DNA of 64,000 nucleotides from Chromatiales bacterium (GTDB lineage Bacteria > Pseudomonadota > Gammaproteobacteria > Steroidobacterales > GCA-2729495). Positions within the stretch are counted from its first letter, which is position 1. Every line of letters begins with the position of its first letter. This document shows positions 42,661 to 50,788 of the stretch, in pieces. The stretch is taken from contig JAEUPZ010000010.1 in assembly GCA_016789885.1 (NCBI GenBank), positions 90,570 through 154,569 on the forward strand, written 5' to 3'. The translations under genes were made by a program, and so were the position numbers. The notes beneath the pieces were generated by a model, which was not told the origin of the DNA, did no database searches, and saw only the letters and a program-made list of their open reading frames with translations.

Positions 42661-43538
42661 GCACGGGCGGGTCCATGCAGGGCGCCATCGACATCGTCTG
42701 CAACCTGTTCACGCCCACCGAGGTGGCGAACGGGCAGACGGGCCTCGACGACGACTTCAAGGAACAGGTCCGCATGCCGCCGGAGATGCGCGGCGGCGTC
42801 ACCGTCGAGGACTACATCGCCCGCATGGACCGCGCCGGCATCGAGCGGTCGCTCCTGATCGCGGTCCGCGCCGGTGACATCAACGTGCGCGGCGGCTTCG
42901 AGGTGCCCTACGAGCGGGTGCACGAAGTCTGCCGCGCCCACCCGGACCGGTTCTCGGGCCTCGCCGGCATCGATCCGTTCCGCGGCATGCAGGGCCTGCG
43001 TGACCTTGAGCGCGCCGTGCGCGAGTACGGCTTCGTCGGTGCGCACCTGTATCCCCACTGGTGCGGGCTCGCGCCGGACCACGCCAAGTACTACCCGTAC
43101 TACGCCAAGTGCTGCGAGCTCGACGTCCCCATCATGATGCAGGTGGGGCACAACCTCGTGTACTCGCGGCAGCGGCGGCTGCCGTCGGTGGGCCGCCCGA
43201 TCACCCTCGACCAGGTGGCCATCGACTTCCCGGAGCTGAAGGTCATCGGCATCCACATCGGCATCCCGTGGACCGACGAGATGATCTCGATGTGCTGGAA
43301 GCACGAGAACGTCTACACCTGCGGCGATGCGTATGCTCCCAAGCACTGGCCGCAGCCCTTCGTGCACTACGCCAATACCTACGGGCGCGAGAAGGTGCTC
43401 TTCGGCACCGACTGGCCCGTCATCGACCCCGAGCGCGCGGTGCGCGAGATCGACGCGCTGGGCATGCGGCCGGACTCGCACCGGCTGATGATGCGGGACA
43501 ACGCGCTGCGCGTGTTCCGCCTGCCGACCCGGGGCTGA
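42657..43538 (+). CDS. amidohydrolase_2 family protein lacking the HxH motif
   Basis: 293 residues (ATG 42675 would give 287). TIM-barrel of the ACMSD/amidohydrolase_2 family, which includes metal-dependent hydrolases and decarboxylases of aromatic acids. MMQVGHN, VIGIHIGIPW and FGTDWPVID supply the later His, His and Asp ligands. The N-terminal strand that normally reads DxHxH is IDIVCNLF, with no His, so the first metal ligands are missing. Cytoplasmic, no signal peptide. Overlaps the bicupin gene; the acyl-CoA ligase starts four bases after its stop. Confidence 0.85.
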   Translation: MSTGGSMQGAIDIVCNLFTPTEVANGQTGLDDDFKEQVRMPPEMRGGVTVEDYIARMDRAGIERSLLIAVRAGDINVRGGFEVPYERVHEVCRAHPDRFSGLAGIDPFRGMQGLRDLERAVREYGFVGAHLYPHWCGLAPDHAKYYPYYAKCCELDVPIMMQVGHNLVYSRQRRLPSVGRPITLDQVAIDFPELKVIGIHIGIPWTDEMISMCWKHENVYTCGDAYAPKHWPQPFVHYANTYGREKVLFGTDWPVIDPERAVREIDALGMRPDSHRLMMRDNALRVFRLPTRG

Positions 43539-43542
43539 ACGC

Positions 43543-45090
43543 ATGGCGTCCGGGGCCGCGGCCGGCGTGCAGCTGCCGTTCTCGTTCCAGCACCTGGCTC
43601 TGACCGCCGGCGTCCGGGCCGCCATGGCCCGCGACCCGGCCAAGATCGCCTATCGTCACGGCGAGCGCAGCCGCTCCTACGGCGCACTCATCGAGCGCGT
43701 CGACCGCGTCAGCGGGGCCCTGGCCCATGGCCTGGGGCTGAAGCCCGGCGACCATGGCGCCATCATTGCCAAGAACTCCATCGAGTACATGGAGGCCGTG
43801 CTCGGCGCGGCCCAGGCAGGTGTGGCACTGGCCACGATCAACCCGCGCCTCGCGCCGCGGGAGCTCGCGGCCATCTGTGACGACGCGGGGGCCCGCGTGG
43901 TCTTCGCCGACGCGGAGAGCGCCCGGGCCCTGGCCGACGTCCCGCCCGCGTCCCGCCCGCCGGTCATCGTCTTCGGCGATGGCTTCGAGGACTGGATCGC
44001 CCGGGCGAAGCCCCTCGGGACCCCGGTGGCCGTGCGCGAGTGGGACACGTTCACCATTCCCTACACCTCGGGCACCACGGGCCGGCCGAAGGGCGTGCTC
44101 GTACCGCACCGCTCGCGCATCCTGACGCTCTTCGGCATGGCCGTGGAGTACGGGTGCTACGGCCCGGACGACCGGTTCCTCGCCATTGCCCCCATGTGCC
44201 ACGGCGCCGGCATGATCTTCTCGCTGGCGCCCGTCTTCTTCGGCGGCTACGCCGAGATCATGGACCGCTTCGAGCCCGAGGCCGTCATCCAGGCCATGGC
44301 GCGGAACGGCGTCACCGGCTTCTTCGGCGTGCCGACCCATTTCCATGCCCTGATGTCGCTGCCGCAGGCGGTGCTCGAGGCCGGGCGCAGCCCGACGCTG
44401 CGCACCGTCATCTCCAATGCCGCGGCGCTGCCGCAGCCCATGAAGGAGCAGCTGGTCGCGTACTTCGGCGAGGGCATGCTGCACGAGACCTATGGCTCGA
44501 CGGAGGCCGGCATCGTCACGAACCTGCGGCCACCGGACCAGCTGCGCAAGCGCCAGTGCGTCGGCCAGCCGTTTCCCTGCACCGAGGTGGAGCTGCGCCG
44601 GCCCGACGGCAGCGTCTGCGCGCCGGACGAGGTGGGCGAGCTCTTCTCGCGCAGCCCGTACCTCTTCAACGGCTACTGGCAGCGGCCCGAAGACACGGCC
44701 GAGGCCTGGCACGACGGCTGGGTCACCGTGGGCGACCTGGCGCGCCGCGACGCCGAGGGCTACCTCTACATCGTCGACCGGAAGAAGGACATGGTCATCT
44801 CCGGGGGCGTGAACATCTATCCCCGCGAGGTGGAGGAGGTGATCCTCCAGCACGCGGCGGTGGCCGACGTCGCCGTCGTCGGCATCCCCGACGACAAGTG
44901 GGGCGAGGCCCTCAAGGCCTTCATCGTGCGCCGGCCCGGGACGGAGCTCGCCGCGGCCGACCTCGAGGCCTTCCTCGAGCCGCGGATCTCGCGCATGAAG
45001 CAGCCCAAGGTCGTGGTTTTCATCGAGTCGATCCCGCGCAACGCCAACGGCAAGGTCCTGAAGACCGAGTTGCGCCAGCGCGAGCCTTGA
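43543..45090 (+). CDS. acyl-CoA synthetase (AMP-forming, class I adenylate-forming)
   Basis: Activates a carboxylic acid to its CoA thioester through an acyl-AMP. 515 residues. P-loop YTSGTTGRPKGVLV (about 174-187), ETYGSTEAG, GWVTVGDLARRDAEGYLY with the hinge DRKKDMVISGG, and catalytic Lys in NANGKVLKTE near the C-terminus. Likely substrate is an aromatic or cyclic acid from the surrounding pathway rather than a long-chain fatty acid, by context only. Read with the bicupin and amidohydrolase as one operon; the next gene starts at the stop codon. Confidence 0.93.
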   Translation: MASGAAAGVQLPFSFQHLALTAGVRAAMARDPAKIAYRHGERSRSYGALIERVDRVSGALAHGLGLKPGDHGAIIAKNSIEYMEAVLGAAQAGVALATINPRLAPRELAAICDDAGARVVFADAESARALADVPPASRPPVIVFGDGFEDWIARAKPLGTPVAVREWDTFTIPYTSGTTGRPKGVLVPHRSRILTLFGMAVEYGCYGPDDRFLAIAPMCHGAGMIFSLAPVFFGGYAEIMDRFEPEAVIQAMARNGVTGFFGVPTHFHALMSLPQAVLEAGRSPTLRTVISNAAALPQPMKEQLVAYFGEGMLHETYGSTEAGIVTNLRPPDQLRKRQCVGQPFPCTEVELRRPDGSVCAPDEVGELFSRSPYLFNGYWQRPEDTAEAWHDGWVTVGDLARRDAEGYLYIVDRKKDMVISGGVNIYPREVEEVILQHAAVADVAVVGIPDDKWGEALKAFIVRRPGTELAAADLEAFLEPRISRMKQPKVVVFIESIPRNANGKVLKTELRQREP

Positions 45091-45092
45091 GC

Positions 45093-45716
45093 GTGGCGAC
45101 CGTCAGCTTCTACTTCGACTGCAGCACCGCGGCGAGCTACGTGGCCAGCGTGCGGCTCGCCGAGGCGGCGCTCCGGACCGCAGCCACCATCGACTGGCGT
45201 CCGGTCCTGCCGGGCGACCTGCCGCCGGCTGCGCCGGCGGGCGAGGCCGAGGCACGCTATGCGCGCAAGGACCTGGGCGACTGGGCCCGCTTCTGCGGCG
45301 TTCGCCTGGCGCCCGATGACGCAGCTCCTGGCCCGGCTGAAGCCGCGGCCCGCTTCCTCGCGAGCCTCGCCGGCGACCCGCGGCAGCGCGCGGCCGTCGA
45401 GGCGTGGTTCGGCAGCCTCCACTACGCCGGTGCCCCCGACCTCGACGCCGTGGCCGCCGCGGCGGGCCGCGAGGCCCGGGCGATTGCTGCTGCCGGTGCC
45501 GATCCGCAGGCACGGGCGCGGCTCACGGCCAATGCGCGCGAGCTCGAGGCCCTCGGTGGCTGGCGCACGCCGTCCTTCGTCGTGGCCGGCGAGCTCTTCG
45601 TCGGCCACGAGCGCCTGTCCCTCGTGGAACTGGCGCTGACGCAGGCCAGCGAGCGGCGCATCGTCCCCCCTGGTGCCCACAGCCAGGTGGTGGCCGGGCC
45701 GCCGGCTGCCCCGTAG
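45093..45716 (+). CDS. 2-hydroxychromene-2-carboxylate isomerase-like protein (DsbA/GST-kappa fold)
   Basis: 207 residues. VSFYFDCSTAASYVAS matches the HCCA isomerase N-terminus, where a Ser at the thioredoxin-fold active site binds glutathione; GGWRTPSFVVAGELFVGHERL matches the C-terminal cis-Pro region. There is no CxxC, so it is not a disulphide oxidase. The frame runs open far upstream inside the ligase gene, hiding the real start. GTG 45093 is preferred; TTG 45087 would overlap the ligase stop (TTGA). HCCA isomerases act in naphthalene-type aromatic degradation. Last gene of the 41.7-45.7 kb operon. Confidence 0.82.
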   Translation: MATVSFYFDCSTAASYVASVRLAEAALRTAATIDWRPVLPGDLPPAAPAGEAEARYARKDLGDWARFCGVRLAPDDAAPGPAEAAARFLASLAGDPRQRAAVEAWFGSLHYAGAPDLDAVAAAAGREARAIAAAGADPQARARLTANARELEALGGWRTPSFVVAGELFVGHERLSLVELALTQASERRIVPPGAHSQVVAGPPAAP

Positions 45717-45793
45717 ACAGCCGCCGGCGCATCGGTCAATGTCCCGCGTGAATACCGTTTCCCCTGAGCAGCTTCCCCTGAGGATCCAGAACC

Positions 45794-48544
45794 ATGGCTG
45801 ACGGCACCACCAGCAGGCGCGAGTTCGTGGCCGGCAGCGGCGCTGCGGCGGTCGCCCTGACGCTCCGCTACGCGCCCGCCGCGGCCCAGGCCAGCCCCGC
45901 CACCCCCTACGGAGCCTGGGAAGACCTGATGCGCGCCAAGTGGACCTGGGACCGCGTCGCCCGCGGCACCCACGGCACCAACTGCACGGGCAACTGCGCC
46001 TTCAACGTCTACGTCAAGAACGGCATCGTCTGGCGCGAGGAGCAGCAGGGCGAGTATGGCCGTTCCGAGGACGCGCCGGACTATGGCCCCCGCGGCTGCC
46101 AGAAGGGCCTGCGCCACGCCAAGTACATGTACGGCAAGCAGCGCGTGCTCTACCCCATGAAGCGCGTCGGCGCGCGGGGCGAGGGCAAGTGGCAGCGGAT
46201 CTCCTGGGACCAGGCCATGGCCGAGATCGCCGACCGGTTCATCGACCACTCGGTGCAGTCGGGGCCGCGCTCCATCAGCTTCGACCTCGGCACGCAGATG
46301 GTGCTCAAGCGCGCGTCCTTCGCGGCGTTGGGACGGCTCGCCGTGATCAGCGGCATCGAGCTGCCCGAGGCCTTCGCCGGCGTCGGCGACCTGCCCACCG
46401 GCGTGCACATGACCGTCGGCGAGGCCCTGCTCGGCGACACCATGGCGGCCGTCTACAAGTCGAAGTGCTGCCTCGTCTGGTTCTGCAACCCGGCGGTCAC
46501 ACGCATCCCCGACGCGCACTTCTTCTGGGAGGCGCGCTACAACGGCACCGAGGTCATCGCCATCTCGCCGGAGTTCACGCCGACGGCGATGCACGCGTCG
46601 AAGTGGCTGAACCCGAAGCCCGGCACCGATACGGCGCTGGCCATGGCCATGGTGCAGGTGATCCTCGCCGAGAAGCTCTACGACACCGACTACATCCGCG
46701 AGCAGACCGACCTGCCGTTCCTCGTGCGCAGCGACACGGGGGAGTTCCTGCGCGAGCGCGACTTCAAGGCCGACGGCCGCGACAACCTCTTCTACGTCTG
46801 GGACGAGGCGACGCGCCAGGCCGTGCCGGCGCCCGGCACGGGCAATCCACCGCCGCCGCCGGGGTCGCCGGTGCCCGTCATCCCGGGTGGCACCCTGCAG
46901 CTCGGCGCCATCCGGCCCGCCCTCGAGGGACAGTGGAAGGTGAAGACGGCGGCCGGGCGCGTGCCCGTCACGACGGTCTTCGAACTGCTGAAGAAGCGCG
47001 CCGTCGACTACGTGCCTGAAAAGGCGACGCAGACCTGCGGCGTGCATCCCGACAACATCCGCCAGGTCGCGCGGACGTTCGCCGCGGCGAAGCCCGCGAT
47101 GATCTTCACCGGCTACCGCATGTGCAAGTGGCTGCACGGCGACCTGCTGCAGCGGAGCTTCATGCTGCTGCTGTCGCTGACCGGCAACCTGGGCAAGGCG
47201 GGCGGCGGGTTCCAGCTCGAGAACCTCGGGCGCACCGAGAGCCAGCTGGCCTTCATGTTCGCGGGGCTGCCGCCGACGCTGCGGGTTGCCACCATGGCCC
47301 GCTGGGACTACGTGCACGCCAACGGCCAGGCGCTGAACGAGAAGATCTACGGCAAGGACGTGGCCGACCACATCGACCGCTACTACCAGGAGTCGAACCG
47401 ATCGGGCGCCTGGCCCGACTACACGCAGACTCCCTGGAAGATGGCGATCTTCGCCGGCTCCAACACCGCCAACTGGCGCTCCGCGGGCGGTCGCTGGCGC
47501 AAGGAGGCGCTGGCCACCCTCGAGACCATCGTCACGCTGACGCCCGACATGGGCATCACCGCGATGTACTCCGACTACGTGCTGCCCATCGCGCACCACT
47601 ACGAGCGCAAGGACTACATGCTCGAGGCCCGCACGCCCTACGTGCAGGTGCTCGACGAGGCCGTGGCGCCGCTCGGCGAGTCGGTGGATGACTGGCATGC
47701 CCTCGAGCGCCTGACCCGCGCCATCAGCGAGCGCGCGCGGGTCCGCGGCATCGCGCCGATCCAGGACAGCTTCTTCGGCCAGCCGGTGCCCCGGGACTTC
47801 ACGCAGTACCACGCGCTGTACACCCATAACGGCAAGTTCACGACCACCGAGCAGGTCATCGACTGGCTCATCGCCCTCGACGAGGGCGTGCCGAAGGTGC
47901 CCTTCAGGACCCTGGCGGCCGCCGGCAAGCTGCGCAACCTCGGCACCGACCGGGTCGTCTACGCGCCCGAGTCACCCTACGGCTCGGTGCTGCTCCGCGC
48001 CGTCGAGAAGCACGAGCCGTACCCGACGCTGACCGGCCGGCAGCAGTACTACATCGACCATCCGTGGTTCGTCTCCGAGGACGAGGTGCTGCCCCGGCAC
48101 AAGGATCCGCTGAGCGTGCCGGGCGCGCCGCTGCGCCTGTTGATGGGCCACGTGCGCCACGGCATCCACAGCATGTGGACCGACGACCCGCTGCTGATGA
48201 GCCTGCGGCGCGGCCAGCCCGACATCTACATCAGTCCGCTGGATGCCGCGGCCCGCGGCGTCAAGGACGGCGACGCCGTGCGCGTGTTCAACCGCCTCGG
48301 CGAGTTCCAGGCCATGGCCCACGTGACCAGTGCCATGCAGCCCGGGGCGCTGTTCATGTACCACGGCTGGGACCCGATGCTGTTCAAGGACCGCCAGAAC
48401 TTCGGGGCGGTCATCTCGTCCGCTGCGCTGATCAAGCCCACCAGCCTCGTCAGCGGCTACGGGCACGTGACCTACCGGGCACTGGCCTTCGAGCCCAACT
48501 CGACGCACCAGGACCTGACCTGCGAGGTCGCCCGGGTCGGCTGA
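45794..48544 (+). CDS. Tat-exported type II molybdopterin oxidoreductase catalytic subunit
   Basis: 916 residues of the DMSO reductase family. Twin-arginine signal TTSRREFVAG (R8, R9) and a hydrophobic stretch end near AAAQA, so it is periplasmic. The [4Fe-4S] ligands follow the type II pattern His60-x3-Cys64-x3-Cys68 (THGTNCTGNC) plus Cys102 (GPRGCQKG), as in nitrate reductase alpha, ethylbenzene dehydrogenase and steroid C25 dehydrogenase. PMKRVGxRGEGKW and NPKPGTDTALAMAM are typical. Those relatives hydroxylate or reduce substrates with beta (Fe-S) and gamma (haem b) partners; none is encoded nearby, nor a TorD-like chaperone. A cytochrome c gene converges downstream. Confidence 0.9.
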   Translation: MADGTTSRREFVAGSGAAAVALTLRYAPAAAQASPATPYGAWEDLMRAKWTWDRVARGTHGTNCTGNCAFNVYVKNGIVWREEQQGEYGRSEDAPDYGPRGCQKGLRHAKYMYGKQRVLYPMKRVGARGEGKWQRISWDQAMAEIADRFIDHSVQSGPRSISFDLGTQMVLKRASFAALGRLAVISGIELPEAFAGVGDLPTGVHMTVGEALLGDTMAAVYKSKCCLVWFCNPAVTRIPDAHFFWEARYNGTEVIAISPEFTPTAMHASKWLNPKPGTDTALAMAMVQVILAEKLYDTDYIREQTDLPFLVRSDTGEFLRERDFKADGRDNLFYVWDEATRQAVPAPGTGNPPPPPGSPVPVIPGGTLQLGAIRPALEGQWKVKTAAGRVPVTTVFELLKKRAVDYVPEKATQTCGVHPDNIRQVARTFAAAKPAMIFTGYRMCKWLHGDLLQRSFMLLLSLTGNLGKAGGGFQLENLGRTESQLAFMFAGLPPTLRVATMARWDYVHANGQALNEKIYGKDVADHIDRYYQESNRSGAWPDYTQTPWKMAIFAGSNTANWRSAGGRWRKEALATLETIVTLTPDMGITAMYSDYVLPIAHHYERKDYMLEARTPYVQVLDEAVAPLGESVDDWHALERLTRAISERARVRGIAPIQDSFFGQPVPRDFTQYHALYTHNGKFTTTEQVIDWLIALDEGVPKVPFRTLAAAGKLRNLGTDRVVYAPESPYGSVLLRAVEKHEPYPTLTGRQQYYIDHPWFVSEDEVLPRHKDPLSVPGAPLRLLMGHVRHGIHSMWTDDPLLMSLRRGQPDIYISPLDAAARGVKDGDAVRVFNRLGEFQAMAHVTSAMQPGALFMYHGWDPMLFKDRQNFGAVISSAALIKPTSLVSGYGHVTYRALAFEPNSTHQDLTCEVARVG

Positions 48545-48553
48545 TTTCCGGCG

Positions 48554-48578
48554 CGGCGGCCCTTGTCCGGGGCCGCCG
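48554..48578 (+). terminator. candidate hairpin terminator after the molybdoenzyme gene
   Basis: CGGCGGCCC (48554-48562), seven-base loop, GGGCCGCCG (48570-48578), ten bases after the stop. No T-tract follows, so termination would be inefficient or Rho-assisted. Confidence 0.35.
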
Positions 48579-48654
48579 GGCTGGCCGGCGGGGAGGATTC
48601 ACCGGAGCGAGCCCGGCCATCCGTCCGTCCTGTGCCGGTGGGAGGTGGAGCGGC

Positions 48655-48673
48655 GTCAGCAGAGTGCTGACGT
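48655..48673. repeat. perfect inverted repeat in the convergent gap
   Basis: CGTCAGCA, three-base spacer GAG, TGCTGACG. It lies between the converging molybdoenzyme and cytochrome c genes. No T-tract on either strand. It could be a hairpin at the transcript ends or a protein-binding site. Confidence 0.6.
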
Positions 48674-48735
48674 CCCGGCAGCCGAGCCCGCTGCGCCTGC
48701 GGCAGGACATCCCCGGCGTCGGGCGTCTCCGGCCT

Positions 48736-49179
48736 TCAGGTCCCCGAGAACGTGCGGATGTGGGCGATGAGGTCGCGGATGGCCTGGTCGCTGAGCACGT
48801 CGCCCCAGGCCGGCATCACGCCGTTCTTGCCGACGGCGAGCCCGCCCTTGCAGGTCGCGACGTACAGGTACTGGTCGGTGAGCGTGCGCATGTAGGTCGC
48901 GTCGCTCTGGTCCGCCGGCCCCTGGTCCATGTGCATGACGATGACGTTGGCCCGGCCGTCGGCGCCGTGGCAGTCGGCACAGTGCTTGAGGTGCAGCGCT
49001 GCTCCCCGCTCGGGGTCGCCCCGCAGGTCGCCGGAGGGGCTGCAGTTGTTCGCTGCGAGCGCCGTGTCCGCGGCGCCGGCCACTGGCAGCCAGGCGGCGA
49101 GCAGCAGGGCAGCGAGCCCCGGCCGGACCGCTGCCGGGCGGAGCGCGCGCCGCATGGCCCAGGACCTGCGCACGCTCAT
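48736..49179 (-). CDS. exported mono-haem cytochrome c
   Basis: 147 residues from ATG 49179. Signal peptide (RPAAVRPGLAALLLAAWLPVAGA, about 10-33), haem-binding CADCH with a preceding Asn/Cys-containing stretch, and a likely axial Met in GVMPAWGDVLSDQ. Class I-like c-type cytochrome in the periplasm. ATG 49179 overlaps the stop of the Tat-exported amidohydrolase (ATGA at 49176-49179), so it is translated with it; a TTG at 49191 is the only earlier start. It may accept electrons from the adjacent molybdoenzyme; that is inference. Confidence 0.88.
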   Translation of the reverse strand: MSVRRSWAMRRALRPAAVRPGLAALLLAAWLPVAGAADTALAANNCSPSGDLRGDPERGAALHLKHCADCHGADGRANVIVMHMDQGPADQSDATYMRTLTDQYLYVATCKGGLAVGKNGVMPAWGDVLSDQAIRDLIAHIRTFSGT

Positions 49180-50600
49180 GCCGCCACCCAACCGTACTGC
49201 GTCAGGCTCGGCTCGGCGCCCCCGTCAAGGTAGGCGGTCTTCATCTGGCTCAGGCTGTCGCCCGGGATCGCCTTGCGGGCGGCATCGACGTCGATGCCAA
49301 AGAGCTTCGCGCTGTTCAGGCCGAAGATCTTCGCCTTGTCCCGGTCGCTGATGGCGGCGTAGCCGTATCTTTCGCGCAGGGGCTCGGGGATCTGGAACCG
49401 CCGCAGGGCCTCGATCTGCCACTGGGGCGAGCCCCACCAGATGCTGTCGGTGCCCCACAGCACGCGGTCGGGCCCCACCGCGGCGATGACCTGGCCGAGG
49501 AGGTGGCCACAGACGTCCGGATGCGTCACGACCGAGTGGCCAAACACGGCGCCGAGCTCGAGGTAGACGTTGCGGATGCCGGGCTCCGCCTTCAGCTGGC
49601 GGCAGAACTCCGTGGTCCAGGGGATGTCGCCATCCTCGCCGACGCCGCTCTCGCCGGGCTTCAGCTGCGTCATCATGTGCTTCATGCCGGAGTGGAACAC
49701 GATGAAGTTCAGCTGCGGCCAGTCCTTCGCCGCCTTGATGATGTCGTCGGGCCGGAAGAAGTCGGCGCCGGGCCCCGGCAGCGGCAGGCCCTTGTGGGTG
49801 CAGATGTTGCGGATGCCCCACTTGTCGGTCAGCTCGTAGAAGGGGTAGGCGACCTTCTCGTCGTCGTGGCGCCAGGGCTTGACGAAGTCGCCGGTGTAGA
49901 ACTTCCACGCGTCGATCTTGAGCTCCTTCGCCTGGCGCTCGGCGTCGGCGAACCAGTCGGGATTCGCCGGGCCCCCGATGCCATGGGCCAGCATGCGGCG
50001 CGTACCGGCGGCGGCGTTGACCATGTCACGGGTCTTCACCATCTCCTCCGCCGGCAGCGCATAGGTGGCCGGCGGGCCGAAGGCGGCCCCCGACAGCAGC
50101 GCCATGACCGTGTCGCTGTCGAAGAAGATCTCCTTGACGTAGTTCTGCCGGTGCAGGGCGTCCTTGTCGCCGGGGTCGAAGTTGGCCAGCGCCGGGTTCA
50201 GGCCCAGCTCGCCGGTGATGCGGCGGAAGGGCAGGGGGCCCACGATGCTGTCCTTGACGTGGTGCGTCTGGATGTCGAAGACGAACTCCTTCTTCGGCCA
50301 GCGCTCCCGGGTGGCGGCGGGCTCCGCGGCTTCCGCCTCGTCGACGAGGAAGGCGGGCCCGAACACCTCGTTCAGGGCCAGGAACGACACCGCCATGCCG
50401 CCGCTCGTGCGCAGGAAGGCCCGCCGGGACATGCCGAGGCGCCGGGCGTAGTCGTCGGCCAGTTCATGGATGCGCCGCTCGACCCGCTTCTGGTCCGGGG
50501 TCTGCGGCAGGGGCGGGAACTCCTCGTTACTGACGATCTGGGTCGGCACGGGGGTATGGGAGTCGTTGGCGCGGTCCTTGTCGCTCTTGCGGATCCACAT
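49176..50600 (-). CDS. Tat-exported amidohydrolase_2 family protein
   Basis: 474 residues from ATG 50600 (MWIRKSDKDRANDSH). An N-terminal cytoplasmic-looking stretch of 56 residues precedes the twin-arginine motif GMSRRAFLRTSGG (Arg59, Arg60), so the Tat signal is unusually far in. The barrel begins FDIQTHHVKD, where the first His of the usual DxHxH is Gln; later metal ligands appear in IVFHSGMKH and WGTDSIWWG. Predicted metal-dependent hydrolase or decarboxylase acting in the periplasm. Upstream gene of a two-gene unit with the cytochrome c, and divergent from the nitrilase at 50789. Confidence 0.85.
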   Translation of the reverse strand: MWIRKSDKDRANDSHTPVPTQIVSNEEFPPLPQTPDQKRVERRIHELADDYARRLGMSRRAFLRTSGGMAVSFLALNEVFGPAFLVDEAEAAEPAATRERWPKKEFVFDIQTHHVKDSIVGPLPFRRITGELGLNPALANFDPGDKDALHRQNYVKEIFFDSDTVMALLSGAAFGPPATYALPAEEMVKTRDMVNAAAGTRRMLAHGIGGPANPDWFADAERQAKELKIDAWKFYTGDFVKPWRHDDEKVAYPFYELTDKWGIRNICTHKGLPLPGPGADFFRPDDIIKAAKDWPQLNFIVFHSGMKHMMTQLKPGESGVGEDGDIPWTTEFCRQLKAEPGIRNVYLELGAVFGHSVVTHPDVCGHLLGQVIAAVGPDRVLWGTDSIWWGSPQWQIEALRRFQIPEPLRERYGYAAISDRDKAKIFGLNSAKLFGIDVDAARKAIPGDSLSQMKTAYLDGGAEPSLTQYGWVAA

Positions 50601-50788
50601 GGCTTTGCACCGGGTGCTTGCGGGATGGCCGGTCGAGCGTACCCCGGCAGCCCAGCCGGTGGAACAGGGCGGCACTTAACAGGCCGTTTTGCGCCGCTTG
50701 CCGGTCCGCAGCCCCGGGCCGCGGGGGCCGGTTACACTAGCGCCCGACCGGCTGCCCGAAGCCGCAGAGCCCCGAGGAAATCCCGTCG

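Noticed and set aside
45422..47827. Very long open frame on the minus strand opposite the molybdoenzyme (about 800 codons)
   Set aside because: Caused by GC-rich codon bias; product is His/Arg/Gly-rich with no recognisable motif, while the plus strand encodes a complete Mo enzyme.
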